64,000 nucleotides of DNA, taken from positions 66,495,045 through 66,559,044 of the forward strand of contig CM051032.1 in assembly GCA_027627225.1 (NCBI GenBank), read 5' to 3'. This DNA is from Congeria kusceri (Eukaryota; Mollusca; Bivalvia; Myida; Dreissenidae). Positions 44,337-56,050 of the stretch are shown here, piece after piece. Each line of letters starts with the position of its first letter. Within the stretch, counting starts at the first letter, position 1. Below the pieces are notes generated by a model. It ran no database searches and was not told the DNA's origin. It saw only the letters and a program-made list of their open reading frames with translations. Both the position numbers and the translations under genes were made by a program.

Positions 44337-44935
44337 GTAATTGGAATTTCTCTAAGAAAAACAAGTTGATTATGAAATTTTTAATTCGTAGAAGTGAACA
44401 CTATTGGCTTGTTTACACGTTCAGTCCCACGTAAGATTCGTAGCGTTATGATTATTCTTTGATTTTATCCAATCTGAAGCATATGTACGATTTATATATA
44501 GGACAAATCAACCTTACTCTATTACTGACGATTTTCATTAATATAATACTTGCAGTACTGGAGTCCAATCAAATCGATATAAGAGTAATTAGACCTAAAA
44601 AAAACAACATCACATACGCATACCTCCATACTAAAACTGTTCATTGGCAAACTTGTGCTCTTCCTTCCCCTTCACGTACGCGACGATTTAAAGGCTCCAA
44701 AAATTAAATAAACAGTTCCAAAAATAGCAAATGAAATATGGTTTTGTAAATCAATTCTCTTTACAAAATTTACGTTGCCTTAGGTATTAAATTATTAAAG
44801 GAATTGTTGTTTCATTTTGTTCCGTTTATAATATGGGTCTTGTTTGTTCGGCCCTTTTTATGTTTACATTTTGATGTCATAATTGTTTGCATTTTCTATA
44901 ACCATAGTTTACACTCTACATCTCACCAAACATGA

Positions 44936-45015
44936 TAACGCAGTTGGTTAAATAAAGCGTTGTCTACTGTCGTTTCTTCATAAATTATGACTTCTAAGTC
45001 GTGAGTTCGATCCCT
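44936..45015 (+). repeat. tRNA-like / SINE head relic
   Basis: TAACGCAGTTGGTTA resembles a polymerase III A box, and GAGTTCGATCCC 65 bp downstream is a good B box. No cloverleaf closes and no tail or target duplication was found, so it is a tRNA pseudogene or truncated SINE. Confidence 0.4.
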
Positions 45016-45349
45016 TCTTGGGGTTTTACTTGTTCAGACTTGTTTGCTAATTTGCTTTTATAAATATCTCATTGTGTTTTATATTATGTTTATTTATTTA
45101 ATTCACATGTCTTTATCAAGAGCATTTCAATAATTTATAGTGTAATAGGAAGATAGTAGTTTAGTTACCCAGATTAGCGAAAATACGTTGCACTAACTTA
45201 GACGAGTAAGTTTTGATCGGTATGTACGAAATGCTAACAAAACAGTTATTAAAAATAAACGTGAAACACGTATACAAACACGTACAGAAACACGTACACA
45301 AACAAAACCGAGTATACAAATAGGAACGAGCTCAAGCGCGTAACTATGC

Positions 45350-45430
45350 TAATATCAGGTCAATGTGTCCATAACAGGTCCATTTGTCTATGTCAGGTCA
45401 ATTTGTCCATGTCAGGTCAATTTGTCCAAG
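45350..45430. repeat. 18-19-bp tandem repeat (CAGGTCAATTTGTCCATGT)n
   Basis: Four units with minor changes. Confidence 0.9.
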
Positions 45431-45748
45431 CTATGATGTACCCCATTCACAGAGGTCTATGAGCCGAGTTGAGTTACAGTCAACAGGGAACGCGGCTTTC
45501 TTTGCCTGGTGTAAATAAGCATAAAGAATCATTAGCAAATGTCAAATTCATTAAAGGATCTTGACTATTTGTGTAAAATTGAAATAAAAATGTTGTGTGT
45601 ATACAAACTGTCAAACAAACTTGTTGAATTACCATGGATTTCTATGTTATTATATTATATTGCACTTTGAATTACTTCATCACTTATATAACTGATAGTG
45701 GCATATTTACATAATTATTTTACTCTGCTTTTAATGCATTACCCCCAG

Positions 45749-46034
45749 AATTGCCAATACCTTCGTGACGTGTTTGGAAAAGAATCCAATCCTGCCTTTT
45801 GGAAATTGTACGCCTGCCCTGGCCAACTTTGCCACCGCCATACGAATCGTGGATTTCAGCCTGTCGGAATGCGGTAACCCTCAAACACATCCGTATTTCA
45901 CCAAGTATGGTGGGGCCATCAACTGCGCTACTGGCGGTGCATTGAGTGCAAAAGTCGGCCGTTGTGGTTCACTTTCCTGGTTTATTATCCAGGTTCTCAG
46001 CTGTCTTACTGTCACTTGTGTGATGTTAGCGTAG
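45749..46034 (+). CDS. Cysteine-rich secreted protein, terminal exon (predicted GPI anchor)
   Basis: The acceptor TTACCCCCAG is followed by one base completing Lys, then 94 codons to TAG at 46032-46034. The exon starts IANTFVTCLEKNPILPFGNC and has cysteines in FVTC, GNCT, SECG, INCA and GRCG. It ends with a hydrophobic tail (SWFIIQVLSCLTVTCVMLA) directly before the stop, with small residues (GALSAKVGRCGS) just upstream. This is the layout of a GPI-attachment signal, or less likely a single membrane segment. All exons together give about 250 residues with about 20 cysteines. Poly(A) signal candidate AATAAA at 46247. Confidence 0.8.
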
Positions 46035-46246
46035 AACATGTTTATTTACTTCTTTATTTACCTCTTTAGTAAATATCTGAGAATATTATCCAAATTGTTT
46101 CCTCAATGCATTGGTGTTGGCTTTGACATGGCTTATATTTTATGATATGTGTCGGAAGAACTATTTAAATGTATATAATTATTACACATGTGTACAATTT
46201 TTGAATGTCAATCTCTTTGAAACTTCTGTGTCATAGATCGTCTAAT

Positions 46247-46252
46247 AATAAA
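46247..46252 (+). promoter_or_regulatory. Candidate poly(A) signal of the cysteine-rich gene
   Basis: AATAAA 213 bp after the stop, the first one downstream. Confidence 0.45.
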
Positions 46253-47331
46253 TATAAGCGTTTTACTAACAAGTGTAATTTTTTTTTATAGAAACAGCAT
46301 TATTTTGTCAAGTATGATGGCTTGTCTGCATGTCATGATTTCTCTTATTAACGACTGATTAATATTTAAATAAACGAATAATTCCATAGTTAACATTAGA
46401 TCATAAGGCGTAAAAAGGATATGTTCGTTTCAGGCTACATGCCCCCCACCCAAAAAAAAAAAATTAGGATAGGTAGGTCGGGATTTTGTATTTTGTTATT
46501 TGACAAATGGTCAACTTGAATAGTATAACCGAATAAATACTCAAAACATATCAGTAATATCCTTAAACATTGTTTATCAGTGGATGCTATCAAAACAAAA
46601 CACTTATTTATCCAAAAATACATTCAGTTATTGAAAAAAAAAGTAAATAAAACAAAAAAAATATATCTGACAAACCCAATAAAATGTTCTAGGGTCGGGA
46701 CATTTGTAAGGTAGGTCGGGTAACCTGATACAAAACTGATACAAACAATTTTTTTACGCCTAAACAACATTTGTTTAATTGTATGTACTAACTGACAGAA
46801 ACATTTCATTAGCAACTTAATTGCAGTTTAAAAAATCACGGTTATCATTTAACACAGGTTAGTTATGACTATAATGGCCTAATATCTGACATAATAATAA
46901 GGAAGCAGGAGTCCTTTAGTGAACAAATCGCAAGGTTAAGTGGAAAGTATGTGATACGACACTTGTAGTAAAGTAAAGTATTAATGAAAAGATAAAACAT
47001 ACGAATTGGTGACAAAATAGTTCATTCAATAATTACTTATTTAACATGTAAAATTTATATTCTTCTAATTTTTTTCGCCTTTTATTAGTTCATTTTCGAT
47101 ATTTAACGATATTTAACGAAGCGTGTTTTACATCTAAAGCATACGGACAGATTGACAATGTTAAGGAACTGATCCATACCCTCCCCCCCCCCCACACACA
47201 CAATTGTACGTTGTTATTCTTTAAATGAGTCTTAATACTCCTTTAAAATTGATGGGTTTGTTGAATTGTTTTTAAAATCAATAAAGTATGGACAATTTGC
47301 TGAGATTGTATATTGAAAGTATCGACATAAT

Positions 47332-47369
<38 letters not shown>

Positions 47370-47465
47370 AATGTCTATTACATAAATATTAAAATGATAA
47401 TAGACGTTAATATATGTTGCATACGTGGACATGTTTAAATGCTTATGTACAATATATAAAAATGC
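46253..47465. other. No gene recognised
   Basis: AT-rich with a poly-A tract (46449) and an (AT)n run at about 47334-47366. Confidence 0.5.
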
Positions 47466-47469
47466 ATTA

Positions 47470-47960
47470 GGGTAATAGCTTAACAACAGTGAAATTCCAT
47501 GTCAATTGTTAAATGTAATACGGCACCGTGTAACTGCTATTCTGATTTCTTTATTTGTGCAGTGGGCTTCGGGCAAGGCGATGTTATTTCAACCTCTGTC
47601 CTGTCTTTATTCGTTGAAAATATTGAACTCCATTTACAAAATAGTGTTGAGTCAGGACTGCTTCTTCATGATATTTTCCTTTCTTTTTTTCTTTTTTTCT
47701 CAAAAGACTGTATTGTATGGTACCTACTTTCTAAGCCTTTTAACTTATTATGTGACATATAATTGTTTATTTGTACTGAATTTGCTTTGACGATGTACTT
47801 TTGTGCAAGTCACCAATAAAATTTCTGTTCTGTTCTGTTCTGTTCTGTTCATGATATTGTTATAATAAGTCTGGTGTTTGCAAATGATATGACCGTTTTT
47901 GCTAAAACATCATTTGTCTTGCAAACGTACTGTGCTAAGTCGGGGTTAAAACTGTCATGA
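47470..47960 (+). mobile_element. LINE RT relic (LINE-B relative) interrupted by another retroelement
   Basis: Reads VKCNTAPC… then CAVGFGQGDVIS and LFVENIELHLQNSVESGLLL, ending HDI. After the insertion (47676-47847) it resumes VIISLVFANDMTVFAK. It aligns to LINE-B's NYAVGLRQGEVMS…LLFADDMAIVG. The catalytic FADD is FAND here, so the enzyme would be dead even without the interruption. Confidence 0.8.
47676..47847 (+). mobile_element. Truncated LINE 3' end with (TTCTG)n tail, nested insertion
   Basis: 172 bp ending CAAGTCACCAATAAAATTTC and then (TGTTC)n. It is flanked by the duplicated target TTCATGATATT (47665-47675 and 47848-47858; the first three bases may belong to the tail). It sits inside the RT relic. 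A decayed relative of the same 3' end (TACAAGTCGCTAATAACCTT) lies at about 47965-48003. Confidence 0.85.
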
Positions 47961-48003
47961 TCATATACTTTATACAAGTCGCTAATAACCTTTCTGTTAT
48001 GTT

Positions 48004-48904
48004 ATTCGGAAGACCTGTCGTGCACAATAGTTTGATGTTTGTTTGTTTGTTTTTTCAAGTATGATTATATTTCTTTGTACGTGTGTTATTTACCAAGTGA
48101 GGTCATACATTGGCATACGGTGTGTATTAGGAAATGACTTAAATAACTAATCGAAAACAGCTATTTCTTTTTGCAAAACTATGTACCGTCTTTTGGACAA
48201 GACACATTCTCACTCCCAGTGAGATCTTTTGGTTGGGTCAACCGTGATACGAATCATAGAAGTAAGAATGTGAAAAACACATTAGAATGCGGAACATTAT
48301 TTTATTACATCATCACGCCGGCATCGACAATGCTCGAGTTTCAGGTTTTCTAGTATTCTCTCTATATTCCGCTCAATCATGGGAATGCTCAACGTCATGT
48401 TTGTTTCTTGTATGCGGAGCTTTATACGAACGGAATATATACAATGACAATGCAAAATAGAATATTGGGTGACTGTTTCATTTTAGGAAACAAAGTATCA
48501 CTGTGTAAAGGAGTTTTAAGATTTGTTTTGCTATACATGCCGAAATAAAAAGTGAACGAAGTTTAACAAACTACTTAATTGTCAATGTAATTAAGATTGT
48601 TACTGTCAGCTGTGATTTATATCCCCTATCACCGTACATGTAAATTCTTGTTATTTAACAGAAATAAAATATTTCAAATAACAATCAGTTTTATATTCAG
48701 AGCAATATCAACTTCGGTATATCGTATGTTTAGCCGCGTTAACTACAACCTGCACGTCACGCTTCAAATAAACTCAATTGTTAAATCCTGAATACTAGTG
48801 TTCATAAACATTGTATAGTCTATAAATCACTTTGTATGAAACAGTTATAACAAAATAATAAATTGTATTTACGCTCGTATTTATTATTTATGTGCTTGAT
48901 TATT
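48004..48904. other. No gene recognised
   Basis: AT-rich sequence between the LINE relic and the border element. Confidence 0.5.
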
Positions 48905-49450
48905 TAAGAAATAATTGACGGCTAACTGTTGGTTTGGCGGTAATAACCAACGACAAACCGTTGGTTATTACCGCAATAACCAACTGTTACCCGTTAATTA
49001 TTTCGATTCTAACACGATCTTATATAAAATTCGTATTTTAAAGGTTATGAATGAGAACTATATGTATCTATACTCCGCCCATTTTCCGAGAAGAGAATTC
49101 ACACGTGCGTTTCAGTGACGTCAATAAATCATAACAATTCAAAATTCAGCTTTATTCATAAACATTGAGCGAATGACGTCATACTTATCGATATAATACA
49201 GTGAAAATATTATGCTAAAAAGCGCAAATTAAAAGCATATTAACAAAACGTAAACGTTTTTGTGAACTTAAGTGTAAAATATGTAGTACATGTGTGGTTT
49301 TATTGTGCTACAAAATGCAGAAAATGATTTGTTCGTCACAATTTTCTATCGCGCGTTTAAGCACGTGCATTCTACGGAACAATTTCTTCGAATTTCCGGA
49401 ACTATTTTCAAAACATTAGGCTCCGCCCATTATTTGTTGCAGAATAACCC
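48905..49450 (+). repeat. Border-type dispersed element, at the left edge of copy 2
   Basis: Matches the reverse complement of 33013-33740. The two GGTTATTACCGCAATAACCAA-type hairpins (48917-48985) are present, but the roughly 95-bp core between them is deleted. It contains TGACGTCA palindromes near 49117 and 49174. It overlaps the first recognised base of duplication copy 2 (49241). Confidence 0.85.
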
Positions 49451-49504
49451 ACATAAACTTTGGGGAGAGGAGCAGAAAAGAAAAGACATAAAACGTTTTC
49501 AACA

Positions 49505-49755
49505 CTAAACGAGGATGAGCACAACAAATCCGTTCATGTGCAGAACTATGTTAATAAAAATAAAACTGCAGAAATCGTTTTTAATGAATATCTAACCGAT
49601 CAAAATACACACAAAAAAACGCATTGAAATCGGTAAATAATAACGTTTAGGTAACTTTTTATCGTATAGTTATCTGTATATGATAGCTGGTGATGCCTGT
49701 GGAGTAAATCAGCATGTACATTAGTGTATATTCTATTCGTACCAAGCGTTTTCAA
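49505..49755 (-). repeat. Interspersed ~230-bp repeat, copy d
   Basis: Copy-2 counterpart of 779-1031. Confidence 0.65.
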
Positions 49756-49849
49756 ACATAGACAATATAAAATGCCTTCCATAAATAAAAAACAGTTTTT
49801 AGTCGAATAAATATCGTTAACGTTCAGTAGAACTAATGCCAATTTAAGA

Positions 49850-50310
49850 TGTATTAAAATTATATTCTATTGACTGCGGCTTTTCGTTAAGAAGATTGGA
49901 TCTTTCTTGTAGAGATTTGCTTGATCACCACTTAGTTTAATGAGTTCGGGTTTGTTATTTGTTTGTAACAATTGCAAATACTTAAACAAAACAGGCCTTT
50001 TGAAATAATATCTCTTAATCAGTTTTTTCTAATACACGAAAACGCCAAACAAACACACACAAAAATGAAGATCATCTTCAATCTCATTAGAATCACAACA
50101 TACACAATAACTTTGGTTTCTATCTACATTATTCCTAGCGTAACGACCAGTTTGTATATGTAGGGGATGTACCGATAATCTAAATATACAAAAGAAAGAT
50201 CTAAGACGTTTTGGTATTAAAGTCGAACTAATTCTCGTATGTAAAATTTCGTTTAAAAGATCCTTATACACCCAACATTGTACTCTTTTCTTATGTTCGA
50301 TACCAATCTT
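49850..50310 (-). mobile_element. LINE relic, 3' half, split by LINE-B
   Basis: Counterpart of 1100-1569. It keeps the C-terminal domain: IEHKKRVQCWVYKDLLNEIL, HPLHIQTGRYARNNVDRNQ, CVCCDSNEIEDDLHF. The rest of the relic resumes at 53874. Confidence 0.85.
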
Positions 50311-50319
50311 ATATGTTTC

Positions 50320-51000
50320 ACACAACTTTTTTTTTAGAAAGTTTCAAAATAAAAAGTCTCGTAGATGCAGTGGTGGATTAGTACTATACTATAGAGAATG
50401 TCTGAAGGATGGTATAAGCATAATTAGAAATCATCACGACTCAATCATTTGGATCAAACTTGATCATAACTATTTTTGCATGAAAGAGGATATTTACTTA
50501 TGTGGATCCTATATTTGGTGTGAAGATTCACCTTGCTATAACATTGTTAATGTAGATTTTTTCGAAATGCTTGAACATGATATATCCCATTATGACAATT
50601 TAGGCAAAGTACTAATTTTCGGTGATTTTAATAGCAGAGTAGGACATAAACTTGATTTTATTATCAATGATAAATGTACATTTACTGATGATATAGATTA
50701 CGACCCAGATACATACTCTGTCAGGGCCTCAGTCGACAACAGCCATAATGCTCATGGTGTAAAACTATTAGACCTATGTAAGTCCACAGGTTATCGCATT
50801 GCTAACGGTAGATTAGGTGATACTAATAAACACACGTTTTATTCACATAACGGCTTATCTACGATCGATTATTTGTTGTGCCATGAGCGTAATTTCCCAA
50901 TTATAAAGGATTTTTCTATTGATAGTTTCAATGAATTCAGTGACCATGCCCCGCTAATATTTTCATTGATTGTAAAAGCGATATACCCGAGACTGTATTC
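50320..51000 (+). pseudogene. LINE-B endonuclease (N-terminally truncated)
   Basis: In frame from about 50330: SRRCSGGLVLYYRECL (the GG-[IL]-x-x-Y strand), LIFGDFNSRVG (GDFN), HGVKLLDLCKSTGYRIANGR, TFYSHNGLSTIDYLL and FSDHAPLIFS (the SDH end). The N-terminal WN and ET motifs are missing because of truncation. The frame shifts between about 50965 and 51004; afterwards the protein continues TETKYKWSDSLRDKFRSG in another frame. Confidence 0.85.
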
Positions 51001-51003
51001 CTT

Positions 51004-52536
51004 ACTGAAACCAAATATAAATGGTCGGACTCATTACGTGATAAATTTCGCTCAGGTATTATCTCGAAATTGCCGGAGTTTAATAACATTTTAAGCAATA
51101 TTGATTGTTCAAATAGAGATTCTTTAAATAACACGTTGCATGATTTTACAAATACTCTGCGTTCAATTGCTGACCCTTTGTTCACGAACACACGCTGTAT
51201 ATCAAATGCACCGCAATTTGATGATCCAGCGAACACTGTAGAGTGGTTTGATAGCGAATGCGTTGCTATGCGGTCTCGTTATTTACACATGCTACGTTTG
51301 TTTAATTGTGATAAAACTGATGTCAATCGCGTTCAATTACTTACATGTAAAAAAGAATATAAATCGTTTATAAATAGGAGAAAGAGACAACATTTTAGTA
51401 AAAAAATGAACGAGATAGAAAATTTGAGAAAACAAAAGCCTAAACATTTTTGGAATTACTTCAAATCGCACAAAAGTAATAAACATAACACTATTTCATT
51501 GTCAGATTTTCGCGATTATTTCTCTAATAGAAGTAGTGGAGTTATTGATTGTAAAAATGACGAAGCGGAAACATTCTGTGGCTCGCAAAACTTTGATGCA
51601 GAAAATGTCCGATTTCCAGAATTAGATCAGCCTTTCACTCTCGACGAGGTAAAAATAGCTGTTAAATCGTTGAAGCGAAATAAAGCTTATGGGAGCGATT
51701 GTATTCTGAATGAATATATTATTGAATGCATCGATATTATTGGGTTACATATCACCGATTTGTTTAATTGTATTCTTAGCTCTGGCTATTACCCCGAGCA
51801 ATGGACAGAGGGCATTATTATTCCATTACACAAAAAAGGAAGTCTATCTGATGTAAATAATTATAGAGGAATAACGCTTTTAAGTTGTTTGAGTAAATTA
51901 TTTACTACTGTAGTTAATAAACGTATCGAAACATTTTGCAATGATGATAATATTATTTCGGACGCGCAATTCGGATTCCGAAAAGGTCGCTCTACAGTGG
52001 ACGCTATTTTTATACTTATGTCATTAGTTCAAAAATACTTAAATGAGAATAAAAGACTGTATATTATATATGTGGATATGATGAAATGCTTTGATACTAT
52101 TTATAGAAATGGTTTGTGGTTGAAAATATTTAAATGTGGAATTGAAGGTAAATTACTTAGAATTATTAAGGCCATGTATGAGAATGTTAAATCGTGTGTT
52201 AAGCACTGTTCTACATACACGGAGTATTTTAATTATGCTGTTGGTTTAAGACAGGGGGAGGTAATGTCTCCGTTATTATTTTCCTTGTTTATTGAAGATT
52301 TGGAATTGTATTTGCAAGATAGCTCGTTGTCTGGATTGGACTTTGATGATATTGCACTTATTTTATTACTATTTGCTGATGATATGGCTATTGTAGGTAA
52401 GTCACCTCAGGAGGTCCAGAATCATTTAGATGTTCTTTTTAATTATTGTAATTCATGGGGATTGAAAGTCAACATTGATAAAACAAAGATTATGATATTC
52501 CGTAAACGCGGTAGACCTCGTGCAAATGAACATTGA
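51004..52536 (+). pseudogene. LINE-B reverse transcriptase
   Basis: Ordered RT blocks, numbered from the Met at 51070: LKRNKAYGSD (201), IIPLHKKGSLSDVNNYRGIT (250), QFGFRKGRST (300), YVDMMKCFD (334, first Asp), LRQGEVMSPLLFSLF (393) and LLFADDMAIV (433, catalytic DD), then the thumb with GLKVNIDKTKIMIF. The frame ends at TGA (52534-52536), where a Trp is expected (NEH-W-TFNG), and continues downstream in the same frame. Catalytic residues are intact. Confidence 0.9.
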
Positions 52537-53580
52537 ACCTTTAACGGACAATCTATTGAAGTTGTTGATAGTTTTAATTACCTAGGGACTGTTTTCAATT
52601 ATAATGGGAATTTCAATCTTAACCAAGAATATCTGGTTGGTAAGGCTCTTAAAGCCATGAATTTATTGAATTGTAAAATCAAAGAACTTGATATTAAACC
52701 CAAAATTCTTTGCAAACTTTTCGATGCCTTTGTTGGTTCTATTTTGAATTATGCAGGTGAGGTTTGGGGGTTTAGTAAATGTAATGAAATAGAAAGGGTT
52801 CATTTGAAATTTTGTAAAAGAATATTAAATGTCAAACAAAATACATGTAATGCGTCGATTTATGGGGAACTGGGAAGATATCCAATGTACATAAATCGTT
52901 ATGTGAAAATGATTAAATATTGGTTAAAAGTAAAGTCTAGTGAAAATATTATTTTAAAATCTGTGTATACGCAAGCATTACACGATTGCAGCAATGGAAA
53001 AAATAATTGGATTTCTAGTGTTAAACATATATTAGATTCGCATGGCCTTTCGCATATATTTTTTGCTGGTAATGCAATAAATGCTCAAAGTTTTATAAAC
53101 GAATTTAAATGTAGGCTACTTGACAATTATAAGCAAGAGTGGCAAACATCCGCCCAGAATAGTCCAGTCCTTGACATGTATTGTATATTTAAACAATCGT
53201 TTGGATACGAGAATTATTTAGATAAACTTCCTAAAACATGTAGATATTTTATTAGCAAACTTAGGTTATCAGTTTTACCTTTAAGAATACAAACAGGAAG
53301 GTACAGAGGCCAAAGTCTTCCACGGGAAGAACGTTACTGCATATGTTGCAACCAAACAGACATCGAAGATGAATACCATTTTATCTGTATTTGTCCTTGT
53401 TTTGGAAATATTAGAAAGAAGTACATTAATAAATACTACTATAATAGGCCATCGGTTTTTAAATACCACTTACTTCTAAAATCAAATAATAGAATGGAAT
53501 TAATTAAACTTTCTAAATATGTCAAGGATGCTTTAGGCATCCGTGCACATATCTTAAATAATATAGATAATATGATGTAA
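52537..53580 (+). pseudogene. LINE-B C-terminal domain
   Basis: Continues in frame after the TGA: FNGQSIEVVDSFNYLGTVF, then the region YAGEVWGFSKCNEIERVHLK, GELGRYPMY, RIQTGRY and CICCNQTDIEDEYHFICIC (CxxC…H…C), to the stop at 53578-53580. The best-preserved example of this domain in the window. Confidence 0.85.
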
Positions 53581-53617
53581 ACCGCCGTATAATATAATTA
53601 GGATTATATCATACCAG

Positions 53618-53763
53618 ATGCTATAGAATGTATAAAGCTATAATAGAATATGTGTATAAAATTAACCGTTTCCATGCTTAATGTCTTTACATGCTATAGA
53701 ATGTATAAAGCTATAATAGAATATGTGTATAAAATTAACCGTTTCCATGCTTAATGTCTTTAC
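53618..53763. repeat. 73-bp perfect tandem duplication in LINE-B 3' UTR
   Basis: ATGCTATAGAATGTATAAAG…TTAATGTCTTTAC occurs at 53618-53690 and again at 53691-53763 with no difference seen, so it is recent or recently homogenised. Confidence 0.95.
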
Positions 53764-53873
53764 ATGTTGTTACTTGACCTTATTGTATTAAAATATGCAT
53801 GTTTGTGTTAAGACAATGTACATTGTACACGTCTAAATAAATATTCTTGTCTTGTCTTGTCTTGTCTTGTCTA

Positions 53874-54920
53874 GAAGGAATGAGTCAATAACTCTTTGTT
53901 TAAATACATATACAAACTTGTTTATATCAAAATCTAATACATCATGAAATGCATAACTAAAACCAAAGTCATCTAATAATGTTCGTACATGAAATATCCA
54001 GTTGCGACAACCTTTAATGCAGTCAGATACAGCTAAATCATAAACAGCTCTAACAATAATGTTCTCAGATGTGGCTACTTTAAACCAATATTTAATACAT
54101 ATATGTGTATGTATAGAGGATATCTGCCTTATTGACCATAAACACATGCGTTACGTGAGTTTAACTTTATTTTTGAAAACCTTTTACAAAATTTTTAATG
54201 AATTCTTTCTAACTCTTTTGACTTATTTAACAAAACCTCTGATGCAGAATTTAATTTAGTAAAAAATGTAATGCCTTAAGAGCCTTACAAGCTAAATGTT
54301 CCTGGTTAAGTGCAAAGTTTCCGGTGTAGTTAAAAACAGCGCATATGTAATTAAAATAATCAACAACTTGTATAATATGGCCATTGTAGGTCCACATTTC
54401 ACCAGGCAACAGTCACCCTCGCTTACGACATACCGTGATTTTTGTTTTTCCTGTGTTAACCTTTAATCCCCATGTATTGCAATAGTTTAATAAATTGTCC
54501 AAGTGAGTTTGTATTTCAGTGGGTGACTTGCCTACAATGACCATGTCGTCAGCAAATAACAATAGAATCAAGATAATGTCGTTAATATTCAACCCTGAAT
54601 TAACATCATGTTGCAAATACAATTCAAGATCATCAACCAACAGAAAATAATAAAGGGGACATAACGTGACCTTGACGCAATCCTACAGCATGTGAAAAAT
54701 AATCAGAGCATGATATTAGTGACTTCATACAAGATTTGACTTTTTTGTACATATCGCGAATAATGCTCAGAATCTTCCCTTATATCCCACATCTGTACAT
54801 ATTTAACCACAAAGCAGTTCTATTAATGGTATCAAAACATTTCATCATATCAACAAAAATGACTTTCAATCGTTTCTTTTGAAACAAGTAATTTTTAATT
54901 AAACGAAATATAAATTAGTC
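53874..54920 (-). mobile_element. LINE relic, 5' half, split by LINE-B
   Basis: Minus-strand fragments: CIKYWFKVATSENIIVRAVY and LLDDFGFSYAF (54147-53880), then VDDLELYLQHDVNSGLN and ILLLFADDMVIVGKSPTEIQ (54640-54413), then a VDMMKCFDTI-like block near 54835-54870. Here the FADD motif and the WGLKVNTGKTKI thumb are still intact, unlike copy 1. Confidence 0.85.
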
Positions 54921-55013
54921 ACCTGTTAGTCGGTCCCGTTAATATCATATTAATTTAGAACGTATATATCGACCAACAAAATACTTCGGGTAAATGCTGC
55001 ATACACTGCTTAC

Positions 55014-55157
55014 CTTCAACAACAATAGCACCAATGCCTTGGTACACTTCTGCTTTACAATTTGATTTCTATCTAAACACATATAGAAAATCAAATATTG
55101 GCTGGGGTCATCGCTGATCAGGAATTCCATGCATATGGGGGATGCTAGTGTTATATT
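55014..55157 (-). CDS. Exon c of unrecognised minus-strand gene, copy 2
   Basis: Counterpart of 2648-2791 with both splice sites and 48 open codons kept. Changes relative to copy 1 include A to S, R to C, V to F (YLIFYMC), F to L and G to C. Five replacements in 48 codons suggest weak constraint on this exon in at least one copy. Confidence 0.55.
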
Positions 55158-56050
55158 CTGCAAAAACGTTTATAAAGCTGTCAGTCATATGCATACATAT
55201 CCAGTGTTTTAGCCAGTCATGGCACTCGGATATGACATGTTTAACTGTTCACATAGTTAACACAAAAGAACGCATGGTAACTCCTCTAAGGCGCTTGGAA
55301 AGCTAGATAATAGTAATTATTTCTTTAACAATAGCTAAGGAGCAGTTTGAAATGTTACTGGCAAAAACTATATAGGTATATTGTTTAAAGAAGCAATGGC
55401 CATGCGTTTGTCGTGTCAATCATCAACATATGACTGATATATTTTAATAAAGCAATTTTCACCGTGTGTCGTTTCATTCATCAAAATAAGACTGTACATA
55501 TTTGAATTTAGACTTTATCTACAAATCTCCGAAATAAAACTTAAATTTTAGAACAGAATGGCCATGTGAAAATATGAAAATAAGAAGTTGTGCATAAACC
55601 AATTTAAACGGAAATTTGTGGATGAAAGAAATTCATTTTAGATCTTTACTTAAAACGTTTATGCATACCGGATTTGAATATTAATTATCTTGAAGTAGAA
55701 CTGCTTTCATTGTGTAGTTTACACGGTCGTCAAATGAGAAGCAATTTCTCCGAACTTCATGGTCCGGTTACTATGAAAAACGTACATACAGTCAATAACA
55801 AACAATTTCAATATCGCGACCATTTATTTCAGAGTGAGATGAGTGTATGTTGTTTACATAAAACATAAAATATTTTTTTTGTTTTGTGTGAGTATCTGTT
55901 TCGTGCGTTATGCACTAATGCTGTTTGGCAACTGGTGACTACGATCTAAGAATTTATTCTAAGTAGTAGTTTTTGTATTCATTCCTTTTCATTACAATAG
56001 TCACAAAATCAATGAACATTGAGTACAACCGATTGAAACATTGTACTCAC

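Larger units (their letters stand above)
44337..45748 (+). other. Intron 5 of the cysteine-rich gene
   Basis: 1.4 kb, GTAATT…CCCCCAG. Holds a tRNA-like relic (44936-45015) and a short tandem repeat (45350-45430). No further exon. Confidence 0.65.
50311..53873 (+). mobile_element. LINE-B: 5'-truncated APE-type non-LTR retrotransposon
   Basis: About 3.56 kb inserted into the older LINE relic in copy 2. Copy 1 preserves the empty site (ACCAATCTT|GAAGGAATGA at 1569-1588). It includes most of an endonuclease, the RT, a C-terminal CxxC…H…C domain, a 3' UTR with a 73-bp tandem duplication, and a (CTTGT)n tail (53845-53872). No clear target duplication. Lesions are 5' truncation, one frameshift and one TGA. 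Same family as the relic it lies in and a cousin of LINE-A. Confidence 0.95.
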
